Shown here in pieces: positions 36,841 to 47,279 of a DNA stretch of 64,000 nt; position 1 is the first letter of the stretch, and the number at the start of each line of letters is the position of its first letter. The notes under the pieces are model-generated. The model was not told the origin of the DNA, did not search any database, and saw nothing but the letters and a program-made list of their open reading frames with translations. A program made the position numbers and the translations under genes. This DNA comes from Heliocidaris tuberculata (taxonomy: Eukaryota; Echinodermata; Echinoidea; Camarodonta; Echinometridae): NCBI GenBank assembly GCA_025618425.1, contig CM046833.1, positions 35,029,967 through 35,093,966 of the forward strand, given 5' to 3'.

Positions 36841-37517
36841 AGGCCCCTGCAACCCAAACGCAACCCAATTTATTTATTTATTTATTTATTTATTTTGTTT
36901 TATTCCTGTTGATGTGCAGGGATGCATATAACTAATATTCTGTTATTCAAACATCTGGATATGTTTCATAGATTTTTAAATGTTTTTTTTGAAATATTTC
37001 CCCCAACCTCCTAAGATCCACGCTAGAAAAAAATGTTCCAGATCTCATTCCTGCAATGACATCATATGTTAATCATCAGTCAACTACACTAACATTCTAC
37101 AATAAACACTGGGATGTAACTTCCCCCAGCTCAGCACATGCTCACAATATAATTGCATGCTTTCAAACAATACCTCCTCAATACCATTTTTTTCCTGGTG
37201 ATGCTACAGCATGTCTGACATAGCAACTCCTATGTCTGTATGTAGGCATTGTATGGTCTATTAAAACAGATGGTCCTCTCTGGCAAAGCTACATACCACT
37301 GTCTCTCCTTAGCTCACTAATGATTAACAGATGATGTCATTGCAGGAATGAGATCTGAGGCATTTTGGGGGTGGAGCTTAGCATGTTTGATAAAATGATT
37401 TTAAAAATATCTTTAATATTTATGAAACATATTTAGATGTTTGAATAAAAAAATATTAGTTGTATGCATCCCTGCACATAAACAGGAATCAACTTGTATT
37501 TGGGTTTCAGGGGACCT
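36841..37517. mobile_element. TTAA-type foldback element, intron 11 of gene B
   Basis: Ends AGGCCCCTGCAACCCAAACG and the complement of GTTTCAGGGGACCT, with TTAA on the right (37518-37521) and TAAA on the left. Long arms carry TTCCTGTTGATGTGCAGGGA against TCCCTGCACATAAACAGGAA. A (TTTA)n run is present at 36871-36897. Confidence 0.8.
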
Positions 37518-37819
37518 TTAAAGATGGCATGAATGTCAGCTTATAGTATATATGCTAGCATCAATGTCTTTAATGATTTTTTTAAAAGCGTGGCGCAACT
37601 ACGAGATGGGATGGGCACGTGCTCCAAATTCAATTGGCAAGAAAAGAAGGAAGAGAGAGAGGGGGAAAGAGAAGATTTTCTTGAACTTGGCCTTTAATTT
37701 AAACCCAGAGCACTGGAAAGGAGCCTGTGAAGGTCCACCTTAACAATAATGAATTTCTACGATGCATTAAAAACGTACTGGGGTAGCTAAGGAGCGGGGA
37801 ATGGAACCATGCTTCCAAT

Positions 37820-38191
37820 GGCAACCCCCCCCCCCCCCCAAAAAAAAAAAAAAAAACAACAACAACAACAACAAACAAAAAAACAACCCCCCCAAAACCC
37901 CCCCCCCCAAAAAAAAACACAAACAAAAAACAAAAACAAAAAACAAAAAACAAAAAACAAAAAACAAACAAAAACAAAAAAACACACACCAAAAAACAAC
38001 AACAAAACAAAACAAAAAAGAACCAAAAAAGACAAAAATAAACAAAAAAACAAACAAAAACAAAACAAAAGCAAAAAACAAAAACAAACAAAAACAAAAT
38101 AACAACAAACAAGCAAACAAACACACACAAAAAGTAAATAGATAAACAATAAACGAATAAATTAAAAAAGAATTAAAATACTGAAAAGAGT

Positions 38192-38222
<31 letters not shown>

Positions 38223-38260
38223 ACAGAGAGAATAGGAGAGAGAGAGAGAGAGAGAGAGAG
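37820..38260 (+). repeat. CAAA-rich and GA-rich low-complexity tract
   Basis: C-runs, then (CAAA/CAAAAA)n to about 38130, then GA repeats at 38197-38261. It opens long Asn/Lys/Gln frames on plus and Phe/Cys/Val frames on minus; these are compositional. Confidence 0.9.
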
Positions 38261-39070
38261 GAAGTACCCAGAATATATTTTCTCGGAACTCGACCTAAAC
38301 CGTCACCAGTGGTCACCACAATATTTCGCTGGGAAATTAGCTTTTCACTTTAAAACGGCCAACTTTCATCTATCTTTGGTAACTGTTCCGCCCTGACAAC
38401 AAAATTTGGAACTGTCTATAAAGATTGTGAAAATGTGAAACTGTCTTGAATAAATCTTATAGGAAACAGCAATGAATGAAATTCACATATTGTTTTAAAA
38501 AAGATAGGCCTGACGATTTTGTGTTAGACTGCCTGTTGCCAGTTTGAATTTTATTTTCCTATTTCCTGTAATACAGATTCAGCAAGTCAGAGCAAGCAAA
38601 ACAACACCCTTTTGCCTGGCTCCCATTCGGGAGTGGACCTCGCAACTGTGTCGGGATGCGTTTCGCTCTGATGGGCACCAAGATGGCGGTGATTCGTCTT
38701 CTCCAGAAATACAGGTTCGAGACTTGTGCACAGACCGAGGTAAGACACCGCTAACAAATATTTATGACATATAGTCAAACAGTCATCATCCACGGAAATA
38801 GTTCACTAACATTTACTCTTCAGAAGTCATTCAATTTTAATAATTGATGATTAAATAGACACTAACATGTTTCCTGTATGGGTATAAACTTTATACTGGA
38901 TTGTTTTTATTTTTATTTAAGAATATAACTATTTTTTTCCTTAGCCCAGGCATCCATACGTTGTAACAAACAATCAATTTTCTTTTACCTACCATATACA
39001 CGCCTGAGTTAGATGAACCTCCCACCTAATAACAGGCCTATTTCTTTTGCAAAAATTGTTTTCATATTAA

Positions 39071-39463
39071 AGTGATTCGGTAACTTTGTGGAGGCTTGAT
39101 TTAATAAATTGTTGAATTTTGATATCTGTCTTGTATAATGATGTTCAGAAGGATAGAATAATAAATAGCCAGGCATAGAAAGGTTTTCAAATATATAATG
39201 CTATTATTAAGATATCTATGACTGAATACTCCCATTTACGAAAGCGTATGTCCATACGCTTTAGTCTAACATTGAGTCTATGGGGGAAAATGAGTCTGGC
39301 ATTTCCGGTCACTTGCATATGTTTACTTTTGTGAAGCACGTGATGATTTTGAAGTGCTCCCCCCCCCCCGGGCTTCATTTTTACACCATATTACGTACAC
39401 TGATAGCATGTAAGGCAAGGCAGCTCAGATTTTATCAAGCCTCTACAAAGTTACCAAATCACT
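39071..39463 (-). mobile_element. MITE, TTAA-flanked, copy 2 (intron 12 of gene B)
   Basis: Inverted copy of 3718-4108, with TTAA at 39067-39070 and TIRs of about 33 bp (AGTGATTCGGTAACTTTG / CAAAGTTACCAAATCACT). Its central palindrome has decayed at one base. Confidence 0.82.
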
Positions 39464-40257
39464 CTAAAGCATTGAAGGTATTGAAACATGAAATTTAAAA
39501 AAATAACGAACATTATTCTAAGTTCCACTTGTTATGTTTCAAGTGATATTTAAAATTAATTGTGAATCTATTCTCTTATACTTTGTGAAAAGTGCAAATA
39601 AACCTTGAATTCTGATTATCGTGTCTTTGCATTGTCTAGAACAATTAAAGAGAAATAAATTAACTGTAAAATGTCCAGGGAAATTTACTCGAGTAAGCAA
39701 GAGTTCTGTAAGTTGCAATTCTGATTATCGTTATTTTACATTGGCTTATGATGAGAATCAACTGCATTTTCCCAAGTATTGAAAGATTCACGGATGCCAA
39801 GAAATATGATATATGAGTATAATAAATAAAGATTTCAAGAACAAGTTCATCAGTATGGCTTGAATTATTAGAAATAAGTTCTATATGACACATCCAAAAT
39901 AATGTTAACCTGTGACAGTTTTGGTGTCTGTGGTTCAGAGACCTTCCCCAGACATGAACTGGCAGACTGAAGTTATCTGCCAGTTTTCCGGTCGCCACAT
40001 GATGTTGTTTTGGCAATCGCTGCATCATAACTGGCATACAAGTGGTATATGAATACAGAATTGAAGAGTTTAACTACAATACATAGAGAATAAATTTTCT
40101 TTTCTTAGAATTTTCTTTTGCTGTAAGTTTTTTTTTTTTTTTTTTTGATTTTTCTCACCAGATTCCCCCAATATTTGGTATGGGTGGCGCCCTTACCCCA
40201 CCCAATGGCGTTACTCTGAAAGCAGTACCGAGAACGGATGCTGTCCTAGTATCTTAA

Positions 40258-40261
40258 ATGA

Positions 40262-40305
<44 letters not shown>

Positions 40306-42663
40306 CTGGGCATTGTGGCGTGCGCCTGTAATCTAGCTAACAGTGGAAGTTATAAACTGATTCAGAGGACCCAGGTTCGAGAATGGGTCTCGTCCTTCGG
40401 ATGGTGACGTTAAAGGTCGGTCCCCGGACGTAAATAATCATATCTGATTGATACACGTCTGTAAAAAGCCCAATTACACACACATTTTGCTTTACCAAGA
40501 TGTTCGTGTAGAAAATATACAGTATATTTCCAAAGTACAGCCTAACTTTGTTTACAACTATTCAGAAACGATAAATTCAGGGTTCAAGTGTGTATAGCTA
40601 TTTCCGTAAATTTCTTAGAAAATGTTTATGCATAGCCACCTGACATTAGCATTTAATGACGCTTAGAAGTTCAAAATTGATTTTTTTTTTTTTTTAATCT
40701 AAAAATTCAAAGATTATATATATGTAATTCTGAAAAACAGAAAAGCTGCTAATGCATGTATGCAAATTCCTACCTAAGAAAGGAGATCGGATATCGCACA
40801 ACTGATGAAAATCTCTCTTTAAACATCATAGATAGAAATATATCTGAGTATCTTTGCCTGTATCGGAGAGTGTTATTTACTTTTAACACGATAAAAACTA
40901 CTTTCGATAAATAAACTCAAGGGCAATTTCAAAGGCCTATTGTAGTGCCCATAGAAATCAGGTTCGGATTACGTAATACACCATTATAATGTTCGCACAT
41001 TTCTAAAGGTGATTGAAATTGTCTTGAGTTTATTTTTCGAAAGTAGTTTTTATCGCGTTTTTTCGTTTTTTCAAACCTTTGTGAAATCAGTGGAAGAAAA
41101 AGAAGGAGGATGAGAAGAAAAAGAAGAAGAAAGAAAAGAGGAAGAAGAAGAAGAAAGAGAAGAAGAAGAAGAAGAAAGAGAAGAAGAAGAAGAAGAAGAA
41201 AGAGGGGGAGGAGAAGGAGGAGAAGGAGGAGGAGGAGAAGAAGAAAATACAGCGCATGTTTTTTCCCCAAAAGACCCTTTTGATGTCTAACGCGTTAAAT
41301 CGCCACCCTCTATACCATTTCTGGTAGTGTGCTGTTGACACTGCTGCAGTATGCCTATATCATTACTACATTAATTTTCTTTCTTTTCTGTGTTTCGTTT
41401 CTTATATGTTGTTTTTGATAAAGCTATAGATCAAAATAATTATTATTTTACTGTTTTGAAATTGTCGTTACCTTTCTGTATGACATGGAAATTGAGGATG
41501 GCCTTTTAAAATTCATTTCCTCTTAATAGACTGAATTCGAATTTCCGTTTGAATTTATATAGATCAAGATTTCTAAGTCTAATTATTATCATGTGTTGTT
41601 TGTTCAAATGCTTCTTCATTTTAGAACTGCATTAACCTTCTAAATAGAAGAAATTTGCCCATTTGTGTCAATCTACAGTCAGGAAAAAAAGTTGAAATTA
41701 ATAAAACTTCAGATTTTCAAATAAATGTTTGATATAAACTTATCTTTCATACATGTACATAAGAATACACATTAAATCAATCCTCTTTTTATAAGATGAT
41801 ATGCATTTGAATTCAAACCATTCTCGCATGAGCATAGTCATTTAACAACAAATGAGTCTCTAAAAGAAAATTGCAAAAATGGGGCATCTGGCCATTCAAA
41901 TGTTAATGAGCATTTCTATCTTGTAGAGTAAAATTAAAACAATGAAAAAGAAGAAGGGGAAAAAGATCACCAGAAAACACTTGAATTTGTGGTTGTGCTT
42001 GTCAAAATCTGGCAGTCCTTAGACTAATGTTGTTATCCAGAGCTCAATCCCCTCAATGTTTCACATTCTTTGTTTTCAATATAGAACAAGAATGTCTCAC
42101 ATTTGCACATTTTTATTAACATTTGAATGGCCATTTGCTCTAGTTTTGCGATTTTCCCAGTCAGACCTTCTGACGGTTAAATCGATGTGCCCATCCAAGC
42201 GTGATAGTCCAAAACTTGATCTTAATCGATATGGGTAGAATATTAATTTTTTTTTAATCTGATATATATTTTACATATTTTATCATAATATATATGAAAA
42301 TAAATTTATATAAAAAAATAGTATAACAAAGAGTGTCCACTTTCTTTTTTTGATGAGTGTACATGTACATATACTTTTTTCTTCTAGGAAAAAACAACAG
42401 AACCCCCCCCCCAAAAAAAAAAACAACAACAACAACAACAAACAAACAAACAAACAAAAAAAAAAAACAACTGTAGACTGCATGGGTGTCGATGGGGGGG
42501 GGGGGGATATATATCCAAAAAAAAAGTGAGGTGGGGGGGGGGGGGAATGGCCTGTATTATCATCCCTCCCAATATTTTCGGATGAAATAAATAAGAATTA
42601 TGATAGAGGTCTACATTAACTTAAGACTAATGATTATCCAAACACATTATACATTTCTTTTAG
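40258..42663. other. Region downstream of gene B
   Basis: No gene recognised. CT microsatellite at 40264-40300, the SINE-like element at 40306-40494, GAA/GGA-rich tract at 41090-41248, and a C-run, CAA and G-run mixture at 42402-42545. Long Leu- or Phe-rich minus-strand frames over the GAA tract are artefacts of the repeat. Confidence 0.65.
40306..40494 (+). mobile_element. SINE-like element, copy 2 (full 5' end, 7SL-like)
   Basis: It begins CTGGGCATTGTGGCGTGCGC and continues CTGTAATCTAGCTA, similar to the 5' Alu domain of 7SL RNA (GTGGCGCGTGCCTGTAGTCC). A B-box-like GGTTCGAGAAT lies at 40374-40384. The second copy is at 18598. The pol III-derived origin is inference; the 7SL relation needs an alignment. 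Confidence 0.6.
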
Positions 42664-43486
42664 CCCAGTTAGGGACCAAGAGCAGTCCTATGTTTCAGCA
42701 CTTGAACACTGTATTAAGGATCTTCGTAGGTGGATATTAGTCAATAAGTTGAAGCTCAACGATAGTAAAACAGAATTCCTTATCATTGGAACAGCAAGAC
42801 AAGTGTCAAAGCTGAATATCGATTGTATCAAGGTTGGCAATACTGAAATCAAACTGTCTGTAGTTGCAAAAAATCTATATGTCTGGTTTGACTCTCAGCT
42901 GAGTATGGAAACCCATATATCCAGGACATGTAAAGCAGCTTTTTATCACTTACATCACCTTCGCCACATTCGTAAATACTTAACTCGCAAGTGTACGGAA
43001 ACATTAGTTCATGCCTTTTAACAAGCAAGATAGATTATTTTAATGGGCTGTTGTATTTACATATCTCAGATATGTAAACTACAACGTGTACAAAATGCAT
43101 GTGCTAGACTCATCTGTAACTCCCCTAAATTTTCACATGTTAGTCCTTTACTTTATGATCTGCATTGGCTTCCGGTACGTCAGAGAATTAAATTTAAGCT
43201 GCTTCTTATTACATATAAGGCACTTCACGGCTTGGCCCCCATCTATCTCAGTAGACTCCTGACATTAAAGTCACCATCCCAGTCTTACAGACTCCGTAGT
43301 TCCCATGATACCATGCTCCTTAGCTATCCGTTGTGTAAGACAAAGATTACCCTAGGAGACCGTGCTTTTGTTAGTGCTGCACCCAAACTTTGGAACGACC
43401 TCCCTCCCTCAATTAGGTACGCATCTTCAATTGACATATTCAAAAACCTTCTAAAAACTCATCTATTTCAGAAATGCTTTACATAG
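42664..43486 (+). pseudogene. CR1/L2-like LINE reverse transcriptase, C-terminal part, frameshifted
   Basis: The translated remnant carries NKLKLNDSKTEFLIIGT, HISRTCKAAFYHL, then, after two frame changes near 43018-43080, KLQRVQNACARLI, LHWLPVRQRI, GDRAFVSAAPKLWNDLP and LLKTHLF before TAG. These are landmarks of the end of the reverse-transcriptase ORF in CR1/L2-type non-LTR retrotransposons. The endonuclease and catalytic RT palm are missing, as usual for a 5'-truncated LINE. Stops and the frameshifts around 43020 and 43075 show that it is dead. Confidence 0.85.
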
Positions 43487-43645
43487 ACATGTCTTGCTTT
43501 ATATATATAACCTGGTTTCATTATCCTAGTTCTCCATAAATTTGATTTGATACATGTTACTACTAGATTATTTTTTCTTTTGTTTTGTTATGCGCAGTTG
43601 AGTATATTTATATAGAAATTGTGGAATATAAATTTACAATTATTA

Positions 43646-43709
<64 letters not shown>

Positions 43710-43710
43710 G
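43487..43710 (+). mobile_element. LINE 3' UTR and ATT tail
   Basis: It follows the RT remnant directly and ends in (ATT)n from about 43638 to 43710, the microsatellite tail typical of CR1/L2-like elements. Confidence 0.75.
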
Positions 43711-43982
43711 TTTGATCTTGAAATACCATCAAATTCTTTTACGATTAGAAATAAAGAAATAAGAAATGCCATAATTTCAATGCAAAAATCGAAGAAAATT
43801 TGTTTAATCGCATTGTTATTCTCAATGAAGGGGTTCCCTCTATTGGCGTAGATCCGCGCATTCCTTCTTTTCATTAAAAAACCACTTTGGAATGCTCTAA
43901 AATGCAAGTTTTATAGACAGATTTTTTTTGGGAAAAATCCATTAATACCCCCGTAACACCATCCCCCCCCCCCCCCCCCCAT

Positions 43983-44465
43983 CAGGCGCGCCGGAAGCAA
44001 TTCTGGATTGGGGGGGGCAAACAACCCAGGGGGCTCACTATTTTGGAGGGGGAGGGGGCTCATGTAAAAAATTTTCGGAGGTGACCAGAGGTGTACGCAG
44101 AATTTTTTTTTTTGGGGGGGGGGGGACAAGACGCGTAAAATTTTTTGAAGAAACTCGAAAGCGAGATAGCGAAGCAACAGAGCTGGTTGCGAGCACGGGC
44201 GTAAATCACACAAATAATCTGTTATTTTGCGAGCGAGCGAAGCGAGCGAGTGAAAAATAACCACTTTTCTAAGTTATATACAATATTTTCATTCCAACTC
44301 TTCTTCTTTTTCTTCTTCTTCTTCTTCCTCTCCCTTTTTTTTTTTTTTTTTTTGGGGGGGGCTTTTTGGGGGGGCGAAAATGCATTTTGCCCCCCCCCAC
44401 TTTTTCGTTTGGGGGGCGAATGCCCCCCTGCCCCCCCCCCCCCCCCCGCTTCCGGCGCCTATGAC
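43983..44465. mobile_element. GC-rich TIR element
   Basis: Left end TCAGGCGCGCCGGAAGC is matched by the complement of right end GCTTCCGGCGCCTATGA. The interior holds G-runs, a GGAGGTGACC stretch and GCGAGCGAGCGAAGCGAGCG. No coding sequence. Confidence 0.5.
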
Positions 44466-45557
44466 CCCCCCCCCCCCCCCCCCCCCCCCATCATGAACAT
44501 GGATCGACACCCCCTGGTAGACTGCATGATGTTGAAACAGGGATTGGAGGTAGAATGATTCGCATGTACTTTCATTATACATCGTTATATTTTCTTATGT
44601 TTAGTCATTTTTTGAAGATTCTTGGTGAATTGAACAAGAGTTTGAAGGTGGAGAGAGTGTGAGATCGGGAGACATGGGCAAGAGAAAGAGAGAAGGAAAG
44701 AGATAGAGAGAGAAAGAGGGAAAGGGGGTGGAAAAGAGGGCCATTCATATCCTTAATTGCCCGTGTAGCTATTGCTTTTTCTTCTTTTTTCCTTACAAAC
44801 GGACATCTTGTTTTCGTGATTCGATTGTTTCATGGTCATGATGGTATTGAAAAATACAGTTTTTACATTTTCCGAAATTCCGATTACCCCCCCCCCCTAT
44901 TTTTTTTTTTTTTTTTTTTATTATTTTTTTTTTCTTTTTTTTTTATACACCATCGACGGTAAAATGTAAACAGCGATATTTCAGACTGGCTACAGGCTGA
45001 CAGGCCAGACGACCGACAGCTAACAACACCGACGATGTCAGTCTCTCGGGTCTTCTGACAACTTTTCTGAGGGTTCGCAATACCAACATTGGTTTCCTGG
45101 GTTGTCGGTCGACTGGAATATCCCGGTTCAGAACCTAAAGAGACTGAAAAGGGCTTGTACCTGCAAACTATATTTGAATGACACAGTGACAAAATAATAA
45201 GAATCCCTTTGATTATCAGGATTTCTGCCTAAAGGCATACAGTGCATATAAACAAACAACAACCGTGAAAACCAAACAAAAACAGACTTTGAAAATACTC
45301 TCCAAAATTATAAAAAATGCCTCAGTCTTGAATTTTATCGGAGTGCATATCAGGCATTAACTGCATGTGCTCTGTTAATAGTAATTAATTTGAACAACTA
45401 TTTAATCCTTAACCTATATACTTAGCCACTTTTTTTTTTTTTTTTTTTTTTAAATAACACACACGCACACCCTGGTATCAATATGCCTTTAGCACTTCAT
45501 TTATTTGATGTATGATAAAAGAGTAATGTAGATAAAATGCCTTGCTCAAGGGCATAA

Positions 45558-45630
45558 GTGCCGTGTCGAGGATCGAACGCCCGATCCTCGCATCTCCAGT
45601 CAAGCGCCTTAAACCACTGGACCACGGCAC
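45558..45630 (-). pseudogene. tRNA-like sequence
   Basis: Minus strand: perfect 7-bp acceptor stem (GTGCCGT/ACGGCAC), A box and B box (GTTCGATCC), 73 nt. The anticodon stem and T stem do not pair; instead CGAGGATC and GATCCTCG make an 8-bp hairpin across the T arm. It is likely a tRNA pseudogene or the head of a SINE. Confidence 0.6.
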
Positions 45631-45659
45631 CTCCACCTCCACACACCCCTCTCCCCCAC

Positions 45660-45701
45660 TCACACACACACACACATACACACACACACACACAACCCAC
45701 A

Positions 45702-45754
<53 letters not shown>

Positions 45755-45835
45755 TTATATATATATATATATATATAAATTTATATATATATATATATAT
45801 ATATAAATTTATATATATATATATTTAATTTTAAT
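45660..45835 (+). repeat. CA and TA microsatellites with a higher-order period
   Basis: CA repeat to about 45695, then TA runs separated three times by TATAAATTTATATA, giving a higher-order period of about 30 bases. Confidence 0.9.
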
Positions 45836-46103
45836 GATAGTCTTCTGCACCTCTGATTTATATATAATCCTCTCCCCCCACCCCCCCCCCCCCAAAAAAA
45901 ATCACATGAGCGGAAAGAGCAGAATATCAGCTCTACTTGTTAACATTCACACTGCGTTCAACAATGTTCAATGTCGTTTTGCCGCCACGATTGTTAAAAA
46001 GTAAGCGATGAGATGATAAAATAGTAACTTTGGTTACACATGATTTTTTTGTGGGGGGGGGGGGGCTCATGTTAGATGACATTATTTCCGTCTTGAGAAG
46101 TTT

Positions 46104-46107
<4 letters not shown>

Positions 46108-46148
<41 letters not shown>

Positions 46149-46158
46149 GTGTGTGTAG
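46108..46158 (+). repeat. GT microsatellite
   Basis: About 24 GT units with one GC interruption. Confidence 0.9.
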
Positions 46159-47279
46159 AAATTGAATTATTTGTCATATCCCCAGCTTTGGCCACCTGTT
46201 GTAATTATGCATTGTAAACGTTGCGTATCATCGTATGATTTAAAGCCCGCAACAGATGTTTTATATTGATGTAAATATAAAAATCACAATTTTAGATTTT
46301 TTGAAACTGTTGATTGTTTGCGTGTGCATAAAAGAACTTTGTTGAGAGTCACACCAAGTTCAATTTTTTACCTTTGATTCACGATGTGATGATATGTTTG
46401 AAGCCACAAGGGCCTCACCTCGTATACTTTAAAACAGATTTAATGCCATTCTGGCTCTCGGCAGACGCCATGACAAAGTATTCAAATTGAATATACACAA
46501 TGAAAGATTCGGAGAAGGGAAGATATTCAAGGATCGAAGCTAGATGAGAAGAGAAATAGAAAAGGGCGAGATATATAGAGAGAGAGAGTGGTCGCGGCAT
46601 CTAAACAAACTCTGTCTATATACCCGAATTTATGCCATCGATGAGTTTTTTCTTTAAAAAAACTACTTTCGGCAGATCATTCAATTTGAGGGCCATTTCT
46701 TTCGCACCTTTTCCCCTTTGATACCCTATCAATAGTGTCGAGTTTTTGTTTTGCCTGTTGGAAAAGAATATCGAATCCGCTATCTTGTGTGTGTGTGATT
46801 CACCACACCGATTTTTATAGATGGACTCTTACCTACTATACATACACACACAGGTGATTTTTTTTTACGTTCAAATGCAATATGATTTTATTATGGAATG
46901 CTAATTTTAGTTTACAATGGTGATTTTTCAAAGTTCATAAGGGTTAGTTTGCGTTTAAATCAACAATTGTATCAGTCACTTCCAATAGACCATTTTACGA
47001 ATTTTATGCATACTTCTTCAACAAAAGTTTCTCCTGACGAATCAAAAGCTTGTCAGAGGCTTGCCCGACAAAGCAACAACAAATGTATGCAAAATGGATT
47101 CCATCCCTAGAGATGCTTTAATGCATAGGAGTTGCACTAAATAGTTGGTAACTACGAATTCTGGAGAAAAACATGCATAAAGTGAAATACATTAGTAAAC
47201 AGGTCTACTGTAAACCCATTAGTGGTATAGGGGCAAAGGTAAACCTAAATCTCTCAATGGACCTTATCAATGAACTCTC

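Larger units (their letters stand above)
24854..40257 (+). pseudogene. CYP3-like cytochrome P450 (gene B), 13 exons, disrupted
   Basis: Exons: 24854-24939, 25754-25848, 26876-26928, 27617-27713, 28123-28239, 28918-29006, 29798-29943, 32140-32282, 32856-33035, 33749-33969, 34409-34546, 38577-38739, 40162-40257. All match gene A in order and border phase. Lesions: exon 2 is 95 bases against 91 in gene A, a frameshift that reaches TAA at 25845-25847; exon 3 has TAG at 26903-26905; exon 6 has TAA at 28975-28977 where gene A has CAG. All 13 donors and acceptors remain GT-AG. Exons 7-13 are open and keep AGYETT, ETLR, the PEKFEPNRF region and the heme loop FGSGPRNCVG. The protein cannot be made full length from these exons, so it is most likely a recent pseudogene. 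Splicing around exons 2-6 would remove most of the N-terminal half. Confidence 0.88.
43711..47270. other. Repeat-rich intergenic region
   Basis: No host gene seen. Contents: GC-rich TIR element 43983-44465, poly-C/G/T runs 44330-44490, T-runs near 44900-44940, a CGAC-word-rich stretch 44990-45125, a tRNA-like pseudogene 45558-45630, CA and TA arrays 45660-45830, and GT array 46108-46160. Confidence 0.65.

Noticed and set aside
37699..38149. Cys/Phe/Val-rich and Asn/Lys-rich frames of about 115-140 codons
   Set aside because: CAAA/C-run low-complexity DNA; no evidence of splicing or conserved protein.
43018..43080. Possible intact LINE ORF across this stretch
   Set aside because: The stretch needs two frame changes and contains in-frame stops, so the RT remnant is dead.
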